DNA of 43,430 bases, taken from Alicyclobacillus tolerans (GTDB taxonomy: Bacteria; Bacillota; Bacilli; Alicyclobacillales; Alicyclobacillaceae). The stretch lies in the NCBI RefSeq assembly GCF_021739485.1, contig NZ_JAJFNK010000042.1, positions 1 to 43,430 on the forward strand, in the 5' to 3' direction. The notes below the pieces were generated by a model. It ran no database searches, was not told where the DNA came from, and saw only the letters and a program-made list of their open reading frames with translations. Shown here in pieces: positions 1-6,637 of the stretch (position 1 is its first letter; each line of letters begins with the position of its first letter). Position numbers and translations under genes: made by a program.

Positions 1-85
1 GCAAAGGCTTTTCGCTCTCACCAAAAACGGCGTTTGAAAAGCTCTGCTTGACGCGATTCGTTAACTGCGTTGTAGTATTAAGCAA
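1..85 (-). CDS. partial hypothetical protein running off the left edge
   Basis: An open frame on the minus strand starts with TTG at 83-85, overlapping the stop codon of the upstream gene at 78-80, and runs off the window edge. About 28 residues can be read (beginning LLNTTTQLTNR). The overlap would fit translational coupling, but there is no clear Shine-Dalgarno and no family can be named from this stub. The frame could equally be chance. Confidence 0.3.
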   Translation of the reverse strand, partial: MLNTTTQLTNRVKQSFSNAVFGESEKPL

Positions 86-380
86 TGTCACTCGAGTTGC
101 TGATGAGTTCCAGCAATTTCTGTGACGCTTCACTTAACCTATGTTCTTCCGGAAGCGGTCCGCCGAAAGACTTCTCAAGGTTTTTCTCCCGCATTTCCCA
201 AGCCGGCACCTGATCAAAATCGATGGTCGTCGCAGACCGTACGTTTTCGGGAATCTGCTGGGCAATCTGTTCGGCGACTTGCAGCATCCCATCGTCGTAT
301 CCCAACTCACCGTCTGTTGACATGGTTGCCGGAAAATTAATGAAGGTGACATGACTCACATCGAGATAGTGTACTTTCAT
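78..380 (-). CDS. hypothetical protein, 100 aa
   Basis: No family recognised. The start was set at the ATG at 378-380 because a GAGGAG ribosome site (390-395) lies 9 nt upstream; an in-frame ATG two codons earlier (384-386) sits only 3 nt from it. The open frame extends upstream to 530 but would then overlap the preceding gene. The protein is acidic, without membrane segments, and has a short Glu/Asn-rich tail. It is the distal member of a minus-strand series of small genes downstream of ssb, so a role in element maintenance is possible but unproven. Confidence 0.55.
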   Translation of the reverse strand: MKVHYLDVSHVTFINFPATMSTDGELGYDDGMLQVAEQIAQQIPENVRSATTIDFDQVPAWEMREKNLEKSFGGPLPEEHRLSEASQKLLELISNSSDIA

Positions 381-457
381 CGTCATCGACTCCTCGAACA
401 TCTGTCTTCGGGTGGCCACAGCATCCATCTCCTCACATGGAATCTCGTGACTCCATT

Positions 458-760
458 TTACCGTAGGGAGTGTACACTCAGGACCCAGAATTGGATGTGA
501 TTTGATTGAGCTTGTCCTCTCGCGGAGCATACAATCCGAAGTCGTTGGCCATGATGTACGGGATAGACCGTAAAGCGCACATGGTCATTCTCCAGGCGTA
601 TCTCCTCAATTTGCACACATCGCATGCCTTTCAGTAAATCATCTTTGGTCAAGCGCAATGACCGCATCGTCACGGTGGCGGAATGGGTGGATTGGATTCC
701 ATCCATCGGGACTCTTTCCAAAAACGCGAAACGGATCACATGAGCAAAATTTTGTTTCAT
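458..760 (-). CDS. hypothetical protein, 100 aa
   Basis: Minus-strand open frame starting ATG at 758-760 (MKQNFAHVIR). The ribosome site is weak (GGGTGTAG). The protein is soluble and moderately basic, with a basic C-terminus containing one Cys; no domain recognised. It lies between the 44-aa gene at 861-995 and the 100-aa gene at 78-380, all in the same orientation, suggesting a polycistronic run of accessory genes after ssb. The last ~25 residues overlap the open upstream extension of the next gene, which supports the shorter start chosen there. Confidence 0.5.
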   Translation of the reverse strand: MKQNFAHVIRFAFLERVPMDGIQSTHSATVTMRSLRLTKDDLLKGMRCVQIEEIRLENDHVRFTVYPVHHGQRLRIVCSARGQAQSNHIQFWVLSVHSLR

Positions 761-796
761 CGTCTACACCCATCGTACAACTTGCCGAAAGGGGTT

Positions 797-826
797 CCCC
801 CTCTCGCCCAAATTGCACGAGAGGGG
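797..826. repeat. stem-loop in intergenic gap
   Basis: The arm CCCCTCTCG (798-806) is perfectly complementary to CGAGAGGGG (818-826) around an 11-nt loop, in the gap between the 44-aa gene and the next minus-strand gene. There is no T-tract on either side, so it does not look like an intrinsic terminator. It may be an mRNA processing or stabilising hairpin. Confidence 0.5.
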
Positions 827-860
827 CCTGCCCTCCTTTGATGGATTGTGATGGGAAATC

Positions 861-995
861 TTACATGACGTTTAAAAGTTCCTGTACGCGCCGTTGAACA
901 CGCTTTTCGGTTTCCTGTAATTCCATTTGTTCAATCCGCTGTTGCACGTTTTGACAGACACGACCGTGCCGGATGAAACTCAACAACTTTTTCAT
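861..995 (-). CDS. small basic protein, 44 aa
   Basis: A short gene with an excellent ribosome site: GGAGGGG about 6 nt before the ATG at 993-995, and stop TAA at 861-863. The product begins MKKLLSFIRHGRV and continues as a charged Glu/Gln/Arg-rich amphipathic helix with probable coiled-coil character. No family recognised. It follows ssb by about 115 bp in the same direction. The strong ribosome site and the compact position in the minus-strand series make it a credible gene despite its size. Confidence 0.6.
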   Translation of the reverse strand: MKKLLSFIRHGRVCQNVQQRIEQMELQETEKRVQRRVQELLNVM

Positions 996-1111
996 TCAAA
1001 ACCCCTCCAATTGTTTGCTAAATGCAAGCCACCGGATTCGCCGTGGTGGTCTTGTTAAAGTCCCGCCACGGCTCGGGGTTGAAACGGCTCCATTGGACTA
1101 CGGTTGCCTCG

Positions 1112-1585
1112 TTACCAAGGCAGGTCATCATTACTAATATCGATAGTATTTGTATCATCTGCAAACGGGTCATCGTCGTAGCTAGGTGCCGAATGATTGG
1201 CCGACCCGCTGTTCGTTGTAGAGCGAGGCGTGTTCGTCTGTCCGCCGTTAGAATGGCCGTTGTCGTTGCCACGGTCCAGAAAGCGAACTGATTGCGCCAC
1301 AATTTCTGCGACGCGCACCTTTTGTCCTTCGCGGTTCTCATAACTGCGAATTTGCAAGCGTCCATCCACAGCAGCCATGCGTCCTTTTTTCAGATACTGA
1401 GCGCATAACTCGCCAAGTTTTTGCCAGACGACAATGTTGATGAAGTCGGTCTCGCGTTCGCCGGCTTGATTCGCTCGTGCACGGTCTACCGCCAAGGTAA
1501 ACGACGCGACGGCTGTCCCGGATTGGGTATAGCGAAGCTCGGGGTCAGCGGTTAGCCGGCCAATGAGTATGACTCGATTTAGCAT
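1112..1585 (-). CDS. ssb: single-stranded DNA-binding protein
   Basis: A 157-aa SSB that coats single-stranded DNA during replication, repair or transfer. The N-terminal OB fold (about residues 1-105) has the hallmark opening MLNRVILIGRLTADPELRYT and the downstream DFINIVVW and LKKGRMAAVDGRLQ strands, followed by a Gly/Asn/Ser/Thr-rich linker and an acidic tip. The tip ends NDDLPW rather than the usual DDLPF; this tip is the docking peptide for partner proteins. The start at 1583-1585 was chosen over the longer open frame (to 1705) because AAGGAGAG precedes it. It follows the phage-type protein at 1656-2804 by 70 bp, probably in one operon. A second SSB on a plasmid or phage-like element is common. 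Confidence 0.95.
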   Translation of the reverse strand: MLNRVILIGRLTADPELRYTQSGTAVASFTLAVDRARANQAGERETDFINIVVWQKLGELCAQYLKKGRMAAVDGRLQIRSYENREGQKVRVAEIVAQSVRFLDRGNDNGHSNGGQTNTPRSTTNSGSANHSAPSYDDDPFADDTNTIDISNDDLPW

Positions 1586-1655
1586 TTTTAAATCTCTCCT
1601 TATAGGCAGTTGGAATGACTTGTCGTTTAGAGTTGAGGCTTTGAGGTAATGACCA

Positions 1656-2804
1656 TTAGGAGACGATCGCCAGGTCCTGAAGGACTGGGTAGGATAAGTT
1701 TTCATGTTTTAAAGAATGAAATTGAACCAAGGTTCCGGTTTGTAGTGTCCGTATGGCGTTGAGAAATTGGGTGTTATCCGTGATGGTGTCTACTTTTTCA
1801 CCACTCTCGAACATGGCAATGGTCAGCTTGGCAACATCACGACCCTTTGCTTCCCGGATCTCAATGTTGGCAATCGCGCCAATACGTGAGAAATCCTCAA
1901 CTTCGTCTTGACGAACCGTTTTGAGTTCCCAAGCTGTTTCTTTTGGGGTTGCAGGTTTGTCCGGTTGGACATCCGTACTGGGCTGTCTCGAAAGCGTTTG
2001 CGGCCTTTGTTCAGGCGCAGTGGTTTGTTTGCGAATGTCCGAATCAGTGACCATATTTCTTTCGATGTACAAATCATCGGGCATCTCATTGAAATCCAGC
2101 GGTTCGACCAGTTGCATCGGTTCTTCGGTCCCGAGTTGTGGTATGCGATTGAGAAGGTCCATCAAATTGATATCTTCCCACTGCAGATCCACAACATAGA
2201 CGGTTTTCGTCCGGCCATCCGGATTCACGGTTTGTGGAACGACTCGAAGCGTCAGTGGAATCATCGCGATCTTCCCCCGTGTACACTTGCGAATCAGTTG
2301 AATCGTTCCGAGTAAGTTTTGGCTACCGTAGTACGAGCTCGTATCTAATTCCCAAATCCCGAGTCCTTTGACTTCCGGGAGCATAAAAAGCAATCGGGTG
2401 AGTTCCTTGCACTTGTTCTCTTGAAATATCGGACATTCCTTATACAAACAAGGAATGTCATGGTATCCGCCATTCCCGTCAACACGAGACGCCGTTTCAC
2501 CGTTGCCCTTACACCACAACTCTGGACGTTGTGGACTGCCCCGATAGGCGGCTAAGTACTGCGGCATGAAGTTTTCAGGATCATCACTGGGAAACACGAC
2601 GGTCATCTCCCGTGGCGTATCTCCGTACACCTCATGGAACGCTTTGGCCGCGGCCTCGGACGTGTTTTTTCCATCCGCGCGTACGACAAAGTAATCTCGG
2701 GCGACCGGATACTCTTTGCCTTCAGCATTCTTTTGCTTTTCTCCCAAGTAAATCTTACCGACTCTGGGAATACGCTTAGGTTGAGAAAATCCCTTGATAG
2801 CCAT
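1656..2804 (-). CDS. phage-type recombination directionality factor-like protein
   Basis: A 382-aa soluble protein. The opening (MAIKGFSQPKRIPRVGKI), the conserved Cys cluster around residues 97-135 (WCKG, PCLYKECP, NKC) and the overall layout resemble a family carried next to ssb in phages and plasmids and annotated as phiC31 gp3-like recombination directionality factor. That identification is from memory of the family and is moderate. The Cys pattern suggests a zinc-binding fold. Residues ~260-300 are a Pro/Gln/Thr-rich linker; the last ~80 residues form a separate domain. A clear ribosome site (TAGGAGGCAG) precedes the ATG at 2802-2804. It probably heads the operon with ssb. No intact serine integrase is visible in this window, so it could instead act in replication or recombination. 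Confidence 0.55.
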   Translation of the reverse strand: MAIKGFSQPKRIPRVGKIYLGEKQKNAEGKEYPVARDYFVVRADGKNTSEAAAKAFHEVYGDTPREMTVVFPSDDPENFMPQYLAAYRGSPQRPELWCKGNGETASRVDGNGGYHDIPCLYKECPIFQENKCKELTRLLFMLPEVKGLGIWELDTSSYYGSQNLLGTIQLIRKCTRGKIAMIPLTLRVVPQTVNPDGRTKTVYVVDLQWEDINLMDLLNRIPQLGTEEPMQLVEPLDFNEMPDDLYIERNMVTDSDIRKQTTAPEQRPQTLSRQPSTDVQPDKPATPKETAWELKTVRQDEVEDFSRIGAIANIEIREAKGRDVAKLTIAMFESGEKVDTITDNTQFLNAIRTLQTGTLVQFHSLKHENLSYPVLQDLAIVS

Positions 2805-2881
2805 GTTTTTATCTGCCTCCTACCTCCCCACACACAGCGCTGGGGAGTTTGATTGGTTCCTCCCCAGCTCAGGGAGTTCGG

Positions 2882-3376
2882 AAACAAAAAAGCAAACACA
2901 AAAAAGCCTCTTTGCCACTTGTCTTTAGACAAGGAGCTTTCAGCTTCGTGTTTGCTTTCCTCTGCCTGAGAAGGCAGTTTCCTATGAAATGTGGATGTTA
3001 CGTTGTCTTTGGGCATTCCCAAAGACGTTTACAAAGTCACTTGGTGTTGCTAGTGTGGTTTTCTATCGACACATCCTGTCACCCAAACCACGTCAAGAAG
3101 GACAGCAGACAGGCAGCGATCGTTTCCTCCTGTCCCCTAGTCTGCGTGTATGGCTTCGCATACATCTTCGGCACCCAAGGTTGATCTCTACCATGTTTCA
3201 TAGAGAAAGAGGTCTTGCATCCATAGACAAAGAGCGACAACAACACTATAAAGAGAGGCGACGGACAACTGCCTGGTTTCCCTTCTTACGAAGTTCGCTA
3301 CCTAATAGCTTCCCAGGCCCCATGAAACTCTCCACCTAATGGATTCCAACGTTCCATGGGAGGTTTTTCTATTGAC
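2882..3376 (-). ncRNA. large structured non-coding RNA candidate (~495 nt)
   Basis: This stretch holds no convincing gene but is dense in perfect helices. They are: 2889-2899 with 2948-2958 (11 bp, closing), 2918-2923/2928-2933, 2962-2967/2972-2977, 3005-3013/3018-3026 (9 bp), 3055-3061/3085-3091 (7 bp), 3105-3110/3140-3145, 3147-3152/3159-3164, 3185-3190/3201-3206, 3271-3276/3313-3318 enclosing 3282-3285/3290-3293, and 3297-3300/3306-3309. The loop at 3195-3201 also matches 3322-3328 (7 bp), a likely pseudoknot. The minus strand is preferred because a TTGAAA-17-TAATCT promoter lies at its 5' end, one loop reads as a GUAA (GNRA) tetraloop, and a T-rich tract follows the closing stem at 2881-2890. 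Size and mobile-element setting recall ornate large RNAs such as ROOL, GOLLD or OLE, but no family match is claimed. Confidence 0.65.
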
Positions 3377-3400
3377 ACTCTCAGATTACCCCATTTATAA
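3372..3400 (+). promoter_or_regulatory. opposing sigma-A-like promoter
   Basis: On the plus strand, TTGACA (3372-3377) and TTATAA (3395-3400) are 17 nt apart, embedded in the minus-strand promoter at 3383-3411. It points into the symmetrical hairpin at 3416-3444 and then antisense into the S1-protein gene. Any transcript would be very short or antisense. It may be fortuitous overlap of AT-rich promoter elements. Confidence 0.35.
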
Positions 3401-3411
3401 GGTATTTTCAA
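3383..3411 (-). promoter_or_regulatory. sigma-A-type promoter for the structured RNA
   Basis: On the minus strand, TTGAAA (3406-3411) and TAATCT (3383-3388) are separated by exactly 17 nt, just downstream of the terminator of the S1-protein gene. Transcription would begin near 3375, at the start of the dense helix region, so the RNA would be an independent transcript. Confidence 0.6.
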
Positions 3412-3415
3412 GACG

Positions 3416-3444
3416 AAAAAACCTCCGCGCAGCGGAGGTTTTGT
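3416..3444 (-). terminator. intrinsic terminator after the S1-protein gene
   Basis: A perfect 9-bp stem, AACCTCCGC (3420-3428) with GCGGAGGTT (3432-3440), has a 3-nt loop. On the minus strand it is followed by a T-tract, placing it 16-20 bp after the stop codon of the gene at 3460-4341. The plus strand also shows TTTTG after the stem, so it may work in both directions. Confidence 0.85.
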
Positions 3445-3459
3445 ATAAATGTGGACATC

Positions 3460-4341
3460 TTAACGCAGAATATCTTCTACTTCTCCGATAAACATTTTAT
3501 CTTCCATACTCCGGCGCTTTAAACGAACTTTCACCGGTGTTCCAGTTCGCATAGCACCTCGTTCGTCACTGCTTTGTTGCACACGGACAAGAATTCCTTC
3601 TGGAAGGGCCGCATAACCAAATCGACCATGGAATTTAAGGATTTCCGCTGCATATCTAGCATTCAGACGATATTTTTCATGGCCAAGGTCAAATGGGCTC
3701 TGCATGGCATCTTTCTTGGAGACGATCAATCGTCTGGAGTTGCTTTGAGTTACATTCTCAGTAATCTTCACTTGAATCATTTCGTCCAGTTGTAAAGAAT
3801 AGGGCTCTACGACATGGTGATCTACAAGCGATAACGGAAGCCAAGCCCGGTATCCCCCAATATTCACGGTATACCCCACTGCAGTTCTGGCTGTTATCAC
3901 GGCGGTCCAAGTGGTCCCAGGAACAATTTTGTTGAGATTGGCACCTTGCATAATTTCTAATGCTCGACGGCGTGAAAAAAGTAAAACGGATTCTCCAGCA
4001 CTATTGGGTACATAACGATCGGGTACGACTGAGACGTATCGGTTGAAATAGCGTTCCATCTGACGCAAGTTACGAAACCCTGATTCCGATAACGGTACGT
4101 AGCCAAACATCGAACCGTACTGTACTGTCAGTGCCGCTTCTTCTTTCCATTCTTGACCATTGGATGTATTCACGTAATATTTTACGGTTGTGTCTGTGGT
4201 AGCTACTTTCGTTTGCATCACGGTATCGTTGGAGCGCCAGACTAAAAACATCGCAATCGCATGTTCGTGATTATCGAGTATTTGCGGATTAAGTCTTGCA
4301 CCTTCAGACGTAATGTTGACATACACAGGATTTTCGGACAT
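3460..4341 (-). CDS. S1-repeat RNA-binding protein
   Basis: A 293-aa protein with an S1-like OB domain at about residues 140-211 (WTAVITARTAVGYTVNIGG, then WLPLSL and VKITE) and flanking degenerate S1-like segments at ~66-130 (ending SRRRALEIM) and ~235-293. S1 domains bind single-stranded or structured RNA in the cytoplasm. It resembles a shortened ribosomal-protein-S1-like arrangement but is too divergent to call rpsA. The ribosome site GAGGAGGAG precedes the ATG at 4339-4341. It is followed by a terminator and then directly by the promoter of the putative structured RNA, so the two may be partners; that link rests on position only. Upstream lies the small gene at 4361. Confidence 0.75.
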   Translation of the reverse strand: MSENPVYVNITSEGARLNPQILDNHEHAIAMFLVWRSNDTVMQTKVATTDTTVKYYVNTSNGQEWKEEAALTVQYGSMFGYVPLSESGFRNLRQMERYFNRYVSVVPDRYVPNSAGESVLLFSRRRALEIMQGANLNKIVPGTTWTAVITARTAVGYTVNIGGYRAWLPLSLVDHHVVEPYSLQLDEMIQVKITENVTQSNSRRLIVSKKDAMQSPFDLGHEKYRLNARYAAEILKFHGRFGYAALPEGILVRVQQSSDERGAMRTGTPVKVRLKRRSMEDKMFIGEVEDILR

Positions 4342-4360
4342 TTCAACTCCTCCTCAACTG

Positions 4361-4672
4361 TTATAGTTGCAACTTGGCCTCCCATTGCTTTCCGTCACAT
4401 CGAATCCCGAGCACCTTCTTGTAGCCGAGTCGAACACATCGTTCATTGGCATGACGCAGGGCAATGTCCACAAGCGCGGATACGTCTTTGGCTAAGGCGG
4501 TATCCGGAGGCGGAATTTCATGGAGCACCAGCGTCACCGTGGAATTCGGCGCAATGCCCTTCATCCGAGCTTCTACACGCACCGTGTCCCGTGGACTTGC
4601 TTTTTTGTGGGCTTTGGTGACCACCCGGCGAAGTACATGCAATTCCTCGCTTTCCGTCCTATCTAATCCCAA
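4361..4672 (-). CDS. hypothetical protein, 103 aa
   Basis: No family recognised. The start was placed at the TTG at 4670-4672 because GGAGG lies 7 nt upstream; the GTG at 4679-4681 falls inside that ribosome site. The soluble protein has a Lys/Arg-rich N-terminal third and a predicted alpha/beta C-terminal part ending KLQL. It lies 20 bp before the S1-repeat gene and 88 bp after the prepilin peptidase gene in the same direction, so co-transcription with both is likely. Confidence 0.6.
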   Translation of the reverse strand: MGLDRTESEELHVLRRVVTKAHKKASPRDTVRVEARMKGIAPNSTVTLVLHEIPPPDTALAKDVSALVDIALRHANERCVRLGYKKVLGIRCDGKQWEAKLQL

Positions 4673-4760
4673 ATCGCTCACCTCCCTTGTGACCGGGTGA
4701 CTTGTCTAGGTCTATTGTCGTGGACAGATGGAGAATTTCTGTTCCAAATTCGTGCGAGTT

Positions 4761-5192
4761 TTAGATCCAATGTAGACACTCGACGATGGCCGTTGCCGCC
4801 AGGATATACGGCGCCACCGCAATGCGAATTTTCTTCTTTCTCAGAACGGGCACTAAAAATCGGAGCAAAATCAACACATTCGAGGCGATGAACACCGACA
4901 ACACAATAACCGGGCCGAAAATCACCCCGAGTGCCAGAAAAAGCCCAGCATCTCCTTCTCCCAGCTTGACGACTCGGACCAAGACCCATCCGAGCCCACC
5001 CCCAAGCAGCCCTCCGATTCCCGCCTCCAGGAGGCCATAGCCGCCGTGAAACGTCCAGGCGGTGATGAGTCCGGCCAACACCCCGTAGACGATGGCGACC
5101 AGCGGAATCGTGTAACTGCGTACGTCCTGCCACGTTGCCCAGACCAGCATGGTTCCTGCCATCCCGATGTCCATCCAATCGGCTGCGGTCAT
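4761..5192 (-). CDS. A24 prepilin peptidase (TadV/CpaA type)
   Basis: A 143-aa integral membrane aspartic peptidase of the short TadV/CpaA type, which removes leader peptides from Flp-like prepilins at the membrane. The two catalytic Asp motifs are visible: WQDVRSYTIPL near the N-terminus (about residue 23) and the GxGD motif in LGEGDAG (about residue 80). About four hydrophobic helices cover nearly the whole chain, and the methylating N-terminal domain of larger PilD enzymes is absent. The ATG overlaps the stop of the upstream membrane-protein gene by 4 nt (ATGA), with AAAGGAAG as ribosome site. The pilin substrates lie about 22 kb away at 24.7-27.6 kb. Confidence 0.85.
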   Translation of the reverse strand: MTAADWMDIGMAGTMLVWATWQDVRSYTIPLVAIVYGVLAGLITAWTFHGGYGLLEAGIGGLLGGGLGWVLVRVVKLGEGDAGLFLALGVIFGPVIVLSVFIASNVLILLRFLVPVLRKKKIRIAVAPYILAATAIVECLHWI

Positions 5193-6637
5193 ACAGCGGT
5201 CTTCCTTTCAAACAAGACATACGTCTTGCCGTGATAAACCTGGACCCAATTGGATGTCGCGGACAGCAACTCCGACAAGGGCTCCTGTTTTGCCACGCAA
5301 ACTAAGTCGATGTGTTGCTGATGGAGGGTTTTTAAGGTGCCCGGTTTTCCTTGCATGACGTCCATGTAGGTTTTTAACCAACCGTTGGCCAAATAGACTT
5401 CAGTCCGTCCATCAATACTGACGGGCAATCCGGCCGATTCTAAGGCATCCCCTACACCGTACCCATTCCACATTCGCCAATTCGGGTGGGTGCGATGAAT
5501 GTTTGCGACCACTTCGACCACTTTGGGATCGACCGTGGAAGCGGCGTTTTGGATTAACGTACCGTGAATTTTGAATCCGGATTGTAAAGCGAGTAGGGTA
5601 CAACCCACGCTCAACCCGAGTGAGAGGACGGCCGGCAGACTTTTGACCTGTTGCACCCGTTTGAGCCAAGTACTCTCGAAGGGCAAATTGGAGCCAAAAG
5701 CCCACGGTGTGGTCAACAAGGCATAGGAGCCAAAGCGGACCGCCTTCATGAACATGTACAACGTGCCCAATGCCCAAAACAGTTGGCGAAATTGCACCGG
5801 TTCCTTGCGCTGCAGCCGTAAAAACATAAACAGTCCCAACTCGATGACCAACAGCACCGTCGGCAACTCCGTGATCGTGGCAGGTTGCCATTCCAAAATG
5901 TAATGCGAAATATGCGTCTGAAAGGACAACCAGTAGGCGAAGACATACATGTGCCACCCTTGTGGATTGATGAGAGAGACACATCCCATGCCCACAGCCG
6001 CGAAAAGGCGTTGACGCCCATGGTGTCGATGTTGCTGATGCTGGAGCCAACCCCAGTCCCAGGATGGAAGGAGATTCGACAGTCCCATCCACAAGACCAA
6101 CCCGATCCCCAGCGCAAAGGAGCCGTGGAGATTGACCCATACGAACTCTAACGGCAACAGCCACAGCAGCCTGCGTGGCTTGTCCCTTTCTACAATCCAC
6201 AAAGTGAGCGCAAAAAACAGATAGGAAAAGGTCTCTGCACGAATCTGGTCCCATGGCGCGGACAATGCAGCCGCAACGATTGCCCAGACTCGCGGGTACG
6301 ACCGTCCTTGTCGTTTCAGAACATCGGCAAAGACCACCCATGTCAGGACAGAGATCAGGGACATCAGGAGCACCACACCGAGAAAGCCAAGGGCATGATT
6401 GACGAGGTACAGCATGACTTCAAAGCCCCACTCTTGTGGCGTCCATTTCTGTCCAACCGCTGTCCAAGCCCAGTGGTCGTGCGTTGGAATGCGATGGTGC
6501 GTGACGATCCACTGTCCGATGACGTTGGACCAGATGGAATCCCCCGTTTGAAAGGGCATCGCATACAACGAGATAAAGAAAAACACCAAGACGGCGATAA
6601 ACGCCGCCTGGCGCCACTTGGAGTGATTTACGACCAT
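5189..6637 (-). CDS. polytopic membrane protein, GT-C glycosyltransferase-like
   Basis: A 482-aa protein with roughly ten membrane helices and a soluble C-terminal domain of ~110 aa. The first external loop (about residues 28-70) carries the pattern GQWIVTHHRIPTHDHWAW followed by a Trp/Glu-containing WTPQEWG, which is typical of lipid-sugar-dependent GT-C enzymes with an acidic residue in loop 1. A role in glycosylating the pilus or cell surface fits its position between the ParM-like gene and the prepilin peptidase, with overlapping ends on both sides (6628-6637 and 5189-5192). The family assignment is by architecture only; a plain structural membrane protein is possible. Confidence 0.55.
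   Translation of the reverse strand: MVVNHSKWRQAAFIAVLVFFFISLYAMPFQTGDSIWSNVIGQWIVTHHRIPTHDHWAWTAVGQKWTPQEWGFEVMLYLVNHALGFLGVVLLMSLISVLTWVVFADVLKRQGRSYPRVWAIVAAALSAPWDQIRAETFSYLFFALTLWIVERDKPRRLLWLLPLEFVWVNLHGSFALGIGLVLWMGLSNLLPSWDWGWLQHQQHRHHGRQRLFAAVGMGCVSLINPQGWHMYVFAYWLSFQTHISHYILEWQPATITELPTVLLVIELGLFMFLRLQRKEPVQFRQLFWALGTLYMFMKAVRFGSYALLTTPWAFGSNLPFESTWLKRVQQVKSLPAVLSLGLSVGCTLLALQSGFKIHGTLIQNAASTVDPKVVEVVANIHRTHPNWRMWNGYGVGDALESAGLPVSIDGRTEVYLANGWLKTYMDVMQGKPGTLKTLHQQHIDLVCVAKQEPLSELLSATSNWVQVYHGKTYVLFERKTAV

Noticed and set aside
2849..3339. Plus-strand open frames of 111 and 116 codons over the intergenic region
   Set aside because: They overlap each other in different frames, lack ribosome sites and coincide with the dense helices of the putative structured RNA; their composition looks non-coding.
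4678..5220. A 180-codon minus-strand frame overlapping the prepilin peptidase
   Set aside because: It is a shadow in another frame; the A24 peptidase motifs lie in the 143-aa frame.
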